Origin: Methanosarcina sp.
Lineage (GTDB): Archaea; Halobacteriota; Methanosarcinia; Methanosarcinales; Methanosarcinaceae
Assembly: GCA_013330315.1 (NCBI GenBank)
Contig: DUIO01000224.1
Coordinates: 332-6,502, forward strand
DNA length: 6,171 nucleotides
Reading direction: 5' to 3'
In this document: positions 1 through 5,316 of the stretch, piece after piece
Layout: each line of letters begins with the position of its first letter
How positions within the stretch are numbered: position 1 is the first letter of the stretch
Notes under the pieces: model-generated
Told to the model about the DNA's origin: nothing
Databases searched by the model: none
The model's input: only the letters and a program-made list of their open reading frames with translations
Position numbers and translations under genes: made by a program

Positions 1-110
1 CTGTAATTAAAATTAGGAATACAATAAAAATTAGGAATACAATAAAAATTAGGAATACAATAAAAATAAGGAATACAATAAAAATAAGGAATGTAATTAA
101 AATAAGGAAT
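1..110. repeat. 18-bp AT-rich tandem repeat, about six copies
   Basis: A minisatellite-like array with a clean 18-bp period. The AGGAAT core recurs at 15, 33, 51, 69, 87 and 105. The unit is ATTAGGAATACAATAAAA, drifting to ATAAGGAATACAATAAAA in later copies. The first and last units share a TGTAATTAAAAT variant spaced 90 bp (five periods) apart. A degenerate AGGAATACAG echo lies near 140. The array lies beyond the 3' end of the minus-strand CHASE4 kinase gene, so its transcript would be U-rich there. It may continue to the left of the window. There is no spacer structure, so it is not a CRISPR array. It most likely arose by replication slippage. Confidence 0.85.
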
Positions 111-154
111 AAAAAATAAATATTAGAACAATAACAACTAGGAATACAGTTAAA

Positions 155-175
155 ATTAAGATAAAAAAATATACT
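155..175 (-). terminator. Oligo-T termination region after the CHASE4 kinase gene
   Basis: On the minus strand, about 80 nt past the kinase stop codon, there is a run of seven T (complement of 163-169) flanked by more AT-rich sequence. Archaeal RNA polymerase commonly stops at U-rich tracts without a hairpin. I see no convincing stem-loop here, so the call rests on the T-run and its position only. Confidence 0.4.
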
Positions 176-248
176 AGAGAAAATGAGAAGCAGATTTTTA
201 TTTATCTGTCCCTCTTTTTTCTTCGGAAATTTTCAGGGTTTATGCCTG

Positions 249-2252
249 TTAGTCTCTGAGATCACCTCTCTGAATCAGGTCCCTGAATTTGATTGTAAAT
301 TTTGCGCCGTTCCCTTTTTCAAGTTCAAAACTTCCATCTATCTGGTCCGCAAGGGCGTTTACAAGTTGCAAGCCTAAGGACCCCGAATTCCTGAAATCGA
401 CGTTATCAGGGAAACCTCTTCCATTATCTGCAAAAATGGGGGTGAGATTTTCGTAGCTTTCGGATTTTGCATACTTTCTCTCTTGATTTTTTCCAGTTTC
501 ATTAATGAACAGGGAAATGTTGATCTCTCCCCCTTTTCCAGGGGAAAAGGCATATTTCATAGAGTTGGTAAAAAGTTCGTTTATTATAATTCCCAGAGAA
601 ACCGCCGTGTCAACTCCGAGAAAAATGCTGTCAACCGCAAGGTTCACGCTAACTTCGGAATTCTCCGTATTATAAGACTTTAAAAGATCCGCTATCAATT
701 TACTGAGGTAGGAAGAAAAATCAAGGTAGTCAAGGTCTCCGGACTCATACAGTTCTTTGTGTATAAGGGAAATCGAAACAATACGGTTTTCACTTTCCTT
801 AAAAGCCTCAATAACCTTCTTATCACTGAATTTCTCAGCCTGAAGGTCGAGCAGGGAAGAGACTATTTGCAGGTTATTTTTTATCCTGTGGTTAATTTCC
901 TTTTTCCTCATCTGGTCGATTTTTTTATTTTCGGTTATATCCCTGCAGGTTTCAAGGATTCCTATGATATTTTTATGGTCATCGATTACAGGAACTGCCT
1001 GATTAAACCAGATCCTCCCGTCTTTTGATGTGAATTCTCCGGACTTTTTCTCACCTGTTAAGAAGACCTCTTCAAGCTGGGGGCATCCGATAAACGGGCA
1101 GTTTAAGGCTGAAATGTCTTTAAGGGAGGTCCCGACTGCCTTATCAAGGCTCACCTGCATATTTACAAGGGCAGCCTTGTTTGCCCAGATGATTTTAAGT
1201 TCGGGATTTACAAAAACAACCACTTCATCAAGTGAGTCGAGAAGGACTTTTTTTTCGCGTTCCTGGGCTTTGAGCTCCTGCTCGGTAAGGTAAATTTCGT
1301 TCAACATCCTGTTTATCTCTCTTGAAAGGCGGTAAAGTTCATCATTATCCTTCAGGGGCAGCCTTCTGGAAAGGTCTTTTTCAGTCCCTATCTTTGTAAT
1401 AAAATCGTCAACTTCAATCAGTCTGGAAATAAACAGTCTGTCAAGGGAAATTTTGACTCCTATTCCTGTCATAAGTCCTGTGAGGAGCAAAAAGAAGTAC
1501 ATGTAATTAAGAGTCCTTTCGCTATGCAGATAAAGTTCTCTTGGAAAATCTGCTCTGACAATCAGCGCGGGCCGATTCTGAATATCCATGAGCCAGAAAT
1601 AACCTGCAATCTTTTCTTTACTGAAGGGCTCGACAACGACACTCTGGGCGTTCCTCTCCTGCACCTGCAAAACATCCTCCTTTACTTTCTGAAAATCAGG
1701 AGGCATCGGTTCATCTGTTCTATACATTAAAAGAGAAGAGCATGTGAGTTCTTTAAAGGACTCCATAAGACTGCTATCAAAATATCTTCCGAAAATCAGA
1801 GTTCCGCGTGAAGGCCCGTGATAGGTAGTTGTAAGGATAGGATGGCACGCAATAAACATAGGGTTTTCATTAAGCAAAATAAAACCGCTTATGGGATCAT
1901 CTTCTTCTTTTGTGAGAAGGCTTCCGTCTTCTATCATTCCAAGGAGATCCTCAGGCACAGGCTTTTCTTCAGCAGTAAGGGTATCCACGGATTTCACATA
2001 AACTACTTCTCCGGAATTGTTAACGAAGATCATGACATTAACATTAATTCCGGCAAGTGTTTGATTCTGAAGATTTATATTGACGAATTGCTCGTTCTTA
2101 TCTTCAACAAACTGATAGGTTTCATCCCAGCAAGCCCAGTCCTGTACTATGTAATCGAGGTAGCCCTGTTCAGTTGCAATTGCGTTCTGTACCCGCTCCA
2201 CATTCTTTAATGTATCCTGCTGTTCCAATTCCAAAAAATTAGATAGCTGCAT
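249..2252 (-). CDS. CHASE4-HAMP-PAS sensor histidine kinase (HisKA_2 type), membrane-bound
   Basis: A sensor kinase expected to autophosphorylate on histidine in response to an extracellular ligand and pass the phosphate to an unlinked response regulator. Residues are counted from the ATG at 2252 (667 aa). About 5-160 is a CHASE4 sensor with its typical DWACWDETYQF motif (38-48). About 251-269 is a membrane helix, followed by HAMP (271-321), a short coiled coil and a PAS domain (335-445). The HisKA_2 motif EINHRIKNN has phospho-accepting His455. The HATPase domain has an N-box with N558 and N563, DNGRGFP (609-615) and a GSLGLQL glycine box (624-630). All kinase motifs look intact. The PAS domain carries a C385-x4-C390 pair next to prolines, which could be a redox or metal site. 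Starting at 2252 leaves CHASE4 without its first membrane helix. The open frame upstream supplies one, so the true protein is probably 694 aa (see 2253-2333). No response regulator is adjacent. Confidence 0.93.
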   Translation of the reverse strand: MQLSNFLELEQQDTLKNVERVQNAIATEQGYLDYIVQDWACWDETYQFVEDKNEQFVNINLQNQTLAGINVNVMIFVNNSGEVVYVKSVDTLTAEEKPVPEDLLGMIEDGSLLTKEEDDPISGFILLNENPMFIACHPILTTTYHGPSRGTLIFGRYFDSSLMESFKELTCSSLLMYRTDEPMPPDFQKVKEDVLQVQERNAQSVVVEPFSKEKIAGYFWLMDIQNRPALIVRADFPRELYLHSERTLNYMYFFLLLTGLMTGIGVKISLDRLFISRLIEVDDFITKIGTEKDLSRRLPLKDNDELYRLSREINRMLNEIYLTEQELKAQEREKKVLLDSLDEVVVFVNPELKIIWANKAALVNMQVSLDKAVGTSLKDISALNCPFIGCPQLEEVFLTGEKKSGEFTSKDGRIWFNQAVPVIDDHKNIIGILETCRDITENKKIDQMRKKEINHRIKNNLQIVSSLLDLQAEKFSDKKVIEAFKESENRIVSISLIHKELYESGDLDYLDFSSYLSKLIADLLKSYNTENSEVSVNLAVDSIFLGVDTAVSLGIIINELFTNSMKYAFSPGKGGEINISLFINETGKNQERKYAKSESYENLTPIFADNGRGFPDNVDFRNSGSLGLQLVNALADQIDGSFELEKGNGAKFTIKFRDLIQRGDLRD

Positions 2253-2333
2253 ATTGTGAGTGAGAGTAAAAGCAGTGGTAAGGACGGCAAAAATAAAAAG
2301 AGTTATTATAAAAACTTTTTTGCTAATATCGAT
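2253..2333 (-). other. Probable N-terminal extension of the CHASE4 kinase with a non-ATG (ATC) start
   Basis: The kinase frame stays open upstream of the ATG at 2252 as far as a TAA at 2352-2354. Codons from 2333 down to 2253 read IDISKKVFIITLFIFAVLTT and then AFTLTHN: a short positively charged lead followed by a hydrophobic helix, which is what precedes CHASE4 in kinases of this class. There is no in-frame ATG, GTG or TTG. An ATC codon at 2331-2333 sits 7 nt after a GGGGGT ribosome-binding site, exactly where a start belongs. Either ATC is used as a rare start, or an ancestral ATG has mutated to ATC, or there is a base error. Confidence 0.7.
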
Positions 2334-2340
2334 TACAAAT

Positions 2341-2346
2341 ACCCCC
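2341..2346 (-). promoter_or_regulatory. Ribosome-binding site for the extended CHASE4 kinase
   Basis: The minus strand reads AAGGGGGTATTTGTAATC. GGGGGT resembles the GGAGGT anti-16S motif and ends 7 nt before the ATC codon at 2333. It is 88 nt from the ATG at 2252, too far to serve it. No comparable site precedes 2252 (the bases there read ACTCTCACTCACAAT). The site therefore argues for the longer protein. Confidence 0.6.
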
Positions 2347-2354
2347 TTGACTTA

Positions 2355-2557
2355 AAATTTAAAAAAGTCAAATATCACTTGTTCCAGACCGATATACAAC
2401 AAAGAGAGGGAACTATATAAATTTTAGGATAAATATAAAATATATTGGAAAGATAATTTTATTCTGTCCTGCTCTATAATCAGAAAGTTCTGTAAAAAAA
2501 CTTATAATCAATTTAAATAATCAATTCCAAAAAATTAAATTTACTTTCAGGCCGGAT
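2355..2557. other. AT-rich intergenic region, no gene seen
   Basis: This is the left part of the gap between the two kinase genes. It contains the TATA box of the CHASE4 kinase and an A-run at 2494-2500. No ORF with a ribosome-binding site was found. The gap as a whole (2355-2826) is too long for the two kinases to be a tightly coupled operon. Confidence 0.6.
2414..2421 (-). promoter_or_regulatory. TATA box for the CHASE4 kinase gene
   Basis: The minus strand reads TTTATATA, an exact match to the archaeal TATA consensus, preceded by an A-rich stretch that could be the BRE. Transcription would begin about 25 nt downstream, near 2390. That leaves a leader of about 55-60 nt before the proposed start at 2333. 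A second AT-rich stretch (2431-2445) lies just upstream and could act on either strand. Confidence 0.5.
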
Positions 2558-2737
2558 ATGGTAAATTTCCCCATATATTTGAAGGCTTTTATTTTATCAG
2601 GACAGGTAATTCAAAAAAAGCTAGATTTCAATTTTGGATATGAATTTTTGACTGGTATGGTTTCACCCAGGAAGCAAAAAGGATTTTTCAAGCTAACCCG
2701 AGTTGACCTTTTTACGGGTAAACACTTTCAGAAGTAA
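2558..2737 (+). CDS. Doubtful 59-residue ORF between the kinases
   Basis: An ATG at 2558 opens a frame to TAA at 2735-2737. The frame itself is open from about 2480. The product begins MVNFPIYLKAFILSGQ and ends in a basic stretch (SPRKQKGFFKLTRVD). It is basic, rich in Phe and Lys, has no cysteine, and has no domain I recognise. No convincing ribosome-binding site precedes the ATG (CAGGCCGGAT is the nearest purine-rich stretch). An AT-rich stretch at 2431-2445 could be a plus-strand promoter. In DNA this AT-rich a 59-codon frame can be open by chance, so I give it low weight. It could also be the remains of an older gene. Confidence 0.18.
   Translation: MVNFPIYLKAFILSGQVIQKKLDFNFGYEFLTGMVSPRKQKGFFKLTRVDLFTGKHFQK
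2613..2690 (-). terminator. Possible oligo-T termination zone after the GAF/PAS kinase
   Basis: On the minus strand, downstream of the kinase stop at 2827, the first notable T-tracts are TTTTT (complement of 2676-2680) and seven T (complement of 2613-2619). They lie 150-215 nt past the stop. A weak 5-bp stem, ACCCG/CGGGT (2696-2700 with 2715-2719), lies just before them. Position and T-runs are the only support. Confidence 0.25.
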
Positions 2738-2744
2738 ATATTTT

Positions 2745-2780
2745 CATGAACGGATATTCTCACATGAACGGATATTCTCA
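2745..2780. repeat. Perfect 18-bp direct tandem duplication
   Basis: The sequence CATGAACGGATATTCTCA occurs twice back to back (2745-2762 and 2763-2780) with no mismatch, and the next base (C2781) continues the period. It lies 47 nt beyond the stop codon of the GAF/PAS kinase gene, in the region of its 3' untranslated RNA. Perfect identity suggests a recent duplication. It is unrelated in sequence to the 18-bp array at the left end. Confidence 0.9.
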
Positions 2781-2826
2781 CGCAGGACAGTTTGCAGGTA
2801 ACATTATCTTTTAGAAGGTACCTGGA

Positions 2827-4602
2827 TCAATTTCTCCCCCGAATATTATCCATGAATTCAATCTTAAATCTCGTGCCTTTATCCACTTTCAGTTCAAGGC
2901 TGCCTTCTATCTGGCTCACAAGGGCGCCTACAAGTTGGAGTCCAAGGGATTCGGCGTTTTTGACATCCAGCCCCTCTGGAAAACCTATTCCATTGTCTGA
3001 AAAAATAAGAATAAACTGCTCATGCGTATAATTATTCTCATAGGGACTGTTCTTAATTTGAGTCTTGCCCTGATTTTTGTTTTCATCTGCCTTTTTACCG
3101 GTTTTTTCCCTGCGAAGTTCGATGTTTATTTCTCCTCTACCCCGAGGAAATGCATATTTTACAGAATTGGTGAAAAGTTCATTGATTATGATGCCCAGAG
3201 AGACTGCCGTATCAGCCCCGAGAAAGACTTCCTCCAGTTTAAGGTTTACCCTGGTAGATGAACTCTCGGTATTGTATGACCTGCACAGGTCAGCTATTAA
3301 CTTTCTGACGTAAGATAAGAAGTTGAGAACGTCAAGCTTTCCTGATTCATAAAGTTCTTCATGTATAAGAGACATCGACAAGATCCGACTTTCGCTTTCC
3401 TGGAAAGCCTCAATAACTTTTTTATCGCTGAATTTTTCAGCCTGAAGATCGAGAAGAGAAGAGACTATTTGCAGGTTATTTTTTATCCTGTGGTTGATTT
3501 CCTTTTTCCGGAGCTGTTCGGCTTTTTCAAGAGCTTCTTCTGCAATCTTCCGTTCTGTAATATCAATCACAACTCCCTGAAAATAGACAGCTTTACCCTC
3601 CGAATCTCTCTGTATAAAAGTTCTCTCATCAACCCAGCGGAGTCCTCCTTCTTTTGTGAAGATGCGATATTCCATTTTAAAGCCCTCACACTTATCCTCA
3701 ATACACCGGGTAAGCTGGTCGGTGACGGCTTTTATGTCCTCTTTATGGACAATATCTCCATAAAGAATTCTTCCGGATGTAAAGTCCTCAACCTCATATC
3801 CCAGCTGGGAGATATTTTCAGATACAAAATCAGCAGGCCATTTCTCTTCATTACGCCACAGAAAAACAACTGCAGGGCTGTTATTGATTACTGTCCAGAG
3901 TACCTTCTGGACTTCAAGAGCGATTTTCAGCGCTTCCTCATTTTCCCTGAGAATGAGGGCTTCCGGCATCCGGATAAACTCTTCGGACGCTCTTTGAGTT
4001 CCTTTGTTCTTCTTTTTATAGAGAGCTGTAAGTTCCTTCGGAATTACCTCGTCCAGTTTATGCATGGAATATCCGGCAGCTTTTTTATTTGAAAAATCCG
4101 GAGCCTTCTGTGTATAAAATCTGCTGGAATCCTGAACAACCTGAGGCATTTCTTTAAAATAAAAGGGATCCGGAACCTTCGCGAGCAAAGATTCCAGAAA
4201 TAGCATCCTGTCCTGAAGTTTTGCATCAACTTTCTTACAAGCCTGAACTTTAACGACAAGGGACAGGATATATCTTAAAAAACGTACCTCTTCAGGGGCG
4301 AATTTGTCCGGACCGCCTCTATAGAGTGTCATAACCATACTGGTTTTTCCCCCGCTCCTTACAAAGACACTGACCCCGCCAGAGAGCTCGTCCAGTTTAT
4401 CAGACTGCCCGGCATATCCGATTTCCTGGATAGTCGGCTTATTTTCCGGAAGGTGAGAACAGTTATTAGAAAGCCTGAAAATTTTGCAGAAATCTGCTCC
4501 AAGAGCAAAAGCCACTGTCTTCGCAGCCCGATCCATAAGGGTTCTAAGAGATTCTTCCTGCTGCTTTTCACGTATGCATTGAGTTTTCTTTCCTGCTGTC
4601 AT
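2827..4602 (-). CDS. GAF-PAS-PAS sensor histidine kinase (HisKA_2 type), soluble
   Basis: A 591-residue kinase with no hydrophobic segment, hence a cytoplasmic sensor. About 18-118 is a GAF-like domain that looks shortened in the middle. About 138-198 resembles a PAS domain of the VPDPFYFK...IPKELTALY type but has lost its usual core. About 233-347 is a good PAS/PAC (WRNEEKWPADFVSENI, then GVVIDITERK). The transmitter follows: EINHRIKNN with His371, an N-box with N474 and N479, DNGIGFP (536-542) and a SLGLQLV glycine box (552-558). A hydrophilic Lys/Asn-rich insert (about 499-527) sits between the N-box and the DNG motif. The His region matches the CHASE4 kinase residue for residue over 35 positions, so the two are paralogues with exchanged sensors. 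The ATG at 4602 is the only ATG, GTG or TTG start in frame before an upstream TAA (4642-4644). It lacks a clear ribosome-binding site, and a short upstream ORF overlaps it. The ligand is unknown and no response regulator is adjacent. Confidence 0.93.
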   Translation of the reverse strand: MTAGKKTQCIREKQQEESLRTLMDRAAKTVAFALGADFCKIFRLSNNCSHLPENKPTIQEIGYAGQSDKLDELSGGVSVFVRSGGKTSMVMTLYRGGPDKFAPEEVRFLRYILSLVVKVQACKKVDAKLQDRMLFLESLLAKVPDPFYFKEMPQVVQDSSRFYTQKAPDFSNKKAAGYSMHKLDEVIPKELTALYKKKNKGTQRASEEFIRMPEALILRENEEALKIALEVQKVLWTVINNSPAVVFLWRNEEKWPADFVSENISQLGYEVEDFTSGRILYGDIVHKEDIKAVTDQLTRCIEDKCEGFKMEYRIFTKEGGLRWVDERTFIQRDSEGKAVYFQGVVIDITERKIAEEALEKAEQLRKKEINHRIKNNLQIVSSLLDLQAEKFSDKKVIEAFQESESRILSMSLIHEELYESGKLDVLNFLSYVRKLIADLCRSYNTESSSTRVNLKLEEVFLGADTAVSLGIIINELFTNSVKYAFPRGRGEINIELRREKTGKKADENKNQGKTQIKNSPYENNYTHEQFILIFSDNGIGFPEGLDVKNAESLGLQLVGALVSQIEGSLELKVDKGTRFKIEFMDNIRGRN

Positions 4603-4652
4603 GGAAATGAGATCCGTTTGATGATATGCGTATATCCATTTTTATTGTCCAT
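4599..4652 (-). other. Upstream ORF overlapping the start of the GAF/PAS kinase
   Basis: An ATG inside the 13-bp repeat array (4650-4652) opens a 17-codon frame (MDNKNGYTHIIKRISFP). It ends in TGA at 4599-4601, overlapping the kinase ATG (4600-4602) as ATGA. This is the usual geometry of translational coupling. It is preceded by AGGAAAA, a weak ribosome-binding site. Since the kinase start has no clear site of its own, coupling is plausible but unproven. In AT-rich repeats such an arrangement can also arise by chance. Confidence 0.3.
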
Positions 4653-4746
4653 TTTTCCTATCCATTTTTATTGTCCATTCTTATTGTCCATTCTTATTAT
4701 TCATTTTATCTATGCGTTTCTATCCATTTTCCATCCATTTTTACTA
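4635..4746. repeat. 13-bp tandem repeat in the leader of the GAF/PAS kinase
   Basis: Units of 13 bp begin at 4635, 4648, 4661, 4674, 4687 and 4700 (TCCATTTTTATTG and variants TCCATTCTTATTG, TCCATTTTTCCTA, TTCATTTTATCTA). Decayed units continue to about 4746. Read on the minus strand the unit is CAATAAAAATGGA, so the first five units each offer an ATG. Because 13 is not a multiple of three, successive units present these ATGs in different frames. The array lies 33-144 nt upstream of the kinase ATG, probably within its transcript. Confidence 0.85.
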
Positions 4747-4904
4747 ATTTATTTTACAGGCCACAGCAAATAAGTATTCTTATTTATTCCATTTATTCAA
4801 ATGTTTAAAGCTCCTTTCTTCCAGAGATATTTTATAAAAAGGAGAAGTCAAAAAATATAATGGAAGCTTTAGGTAATCCATTTCTGTTTTTACCATAATT
4901 GTCT
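4747..4904. other. AT-rich intergenic sequence, no gene seen
   Basis: Apart from the inverted repeat at 4811-4844, this stretch holds only AT-rich sequence (for example CAAAAAATATAATGG at 4849-4863). I found no ORF with a supporting ribosome-binding site and no RNA gene. Confidence 0.5.
4811..4844 (-). promoter_or_regulatory. Inverted repeat around a TATA-like sequence upstream of the GAF/PAS kinase
   Basis: CTCCTTT (4811-4817) and AAAGGAG (4838-4844) form a perfect 7-bp inverted repeat. The 20 nt between them include ATATTTTATA, which resembles a TATA box on both strands. A repressor bound to the two arms would cover the promoter. If this is the kinase promoter, the leader is about 200 nt long and includes the 13-bp array. 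The assignment is inference from arrangement. Confidence 0.3.
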
Positions 4905-5168
4905 CTAGCTTTCAGTAAAGAGACTGATTTTGATCTGTATAAAGTTCAACCTTACTTCCACGTTTACCATTATAGAATAAGAGCTTACCTGAATGAGTTG
5001 ATCATATTCGCAGATTTCCCAATAACTCAGTTGGGGGCAATCATATCTCAGATTCCCCTTATCTGCCGCGCTTCTTAACGGACATCTCTTGCCCGTTGCC
5101 GGAAATAAAGGGATAATGTATGCATGATGAAAAAGAGGTCGAATTTTGAAACTATTCTTCGCAAACAC
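4905..5168 (-). CDS. Unrecognised cysteine-containing small ORF, possibly a gene remnant
   Basis: The frame runs from GTG at 5168 to TAG at 4905-4907 (87 aa). The middle (about residues 28-62) looks like real protein: KRCPLRSAADKG, then RYDCPQLSYWEICEYDQLIQ, with three cysteines spaced C-x14-C-x8-C and a YWEICEY motif. Its DNA (about 4985-5105) is visibly richer in G and C than the flanks, as expected of coding sequence. The two ends look less protein-like: an early HHAYIIPLFP and a tail of hydrophobic and AT-codon residues. No ribosome-binding site precedes the GTG, and a TAA lies just upstream in frame. I do not recognise the family. It may be a small cysteine protein with a misplaced start, or a decayed fragment of a longer gene. 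Confidence 0.35.
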   Translation of the reverse strand: MFAKNSFKIRPLFHHAYIIPLFPATGKRCPLRSAADKGNLRYDCPQLSYWEICEYDQLIQVSSYSIMVNVEVRLNFIQIKISLFTES

Positions 5169-5305
5169 TCTGATTTAAAGGCAAAATAGAATAATTTTTA
5201 TGGGCTATCTTTTATCTGTAATTAGTTCATATTCCCTGTCTGTAATTTACCTGTAATTGAATTTAGGACTGAAGATGTAAAATTCTGGCTAAAACAGAAA
5301 TCTCT
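5169..5305. other. Upstream region of the lipoprotein gene, with CTGTAATT repeats
   Basis: An AT-rich upstream region. The octamer CTGTAATT occurs three times (5216-5223, 5240-5247, 5251-5258), which could mark a binding site. No clear TATA box could be singled out among several AT-rich stretches (for example 5191-5200). Confidence 0.35.
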
Positions 5306-5311
5306 GGTGAT
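5306..5311 (+). promoter_or_regulatory. Ribosome-binding site fixing a TTG start for the lipoprotein
   Basis: GGTGAT matches the 16S-complementary motif (AGGAGGTGATCC) and ends 5 nt before the TTG at 5317. The in-frame ATG at 5335 has only CAAAAAAACAGTCG before it, with no such site. The TTG start is therefore preferred. It adds six residues (with two lysines) to the signal-peptide n-region. Confidence 0.7.
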
Positions 5312-5316
5312 AAAGA

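Noticed and set aside
1..110. Possible CRISPR array
   Set aside because: Units are directly joined with no unique spacers, the period is only 18 bp, and no cas genes are present.
1818..2210. A 130-codon plus-strand ORF opposite the CHASE4 coding region
   Set aside because: It is a shadow of the conserved CHASE4 domain on the other strand, with no recognisable protein features.
2696..2719. ACCCG/CGGGT stem as an intrinsic terminator
   Set aside because: Only 5 bp with a 14-nt loop and no T-run directly after it on the relevant strand; too weak alone.
3361..4092. A 243-codon plus-strand ORF opposite the soluble kinase gene
   Set aside because: It is antisense to well-conserved GAF/PAS/HisKA_2 coding sequence, its product is Phe-rich as expected of a reverse-strand shadow, and it has no ribosome-binding site.
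249..4602. Two kinases as a single operon or a two-component pair
   Set aside because: A gap of about 500 bp with its own TATA box and oligo-T tracts separates them, and neither has a receiver domain; they are better seen as separate transcripts of paralogues.
4626..4808. Plus-strand ORFs across the 13-bp repeats
   Set aside because: The products are simple-sequence Ile/Phe/Ser/Leu strings made by the repeats read in that frame, without a ribosome-binding site.
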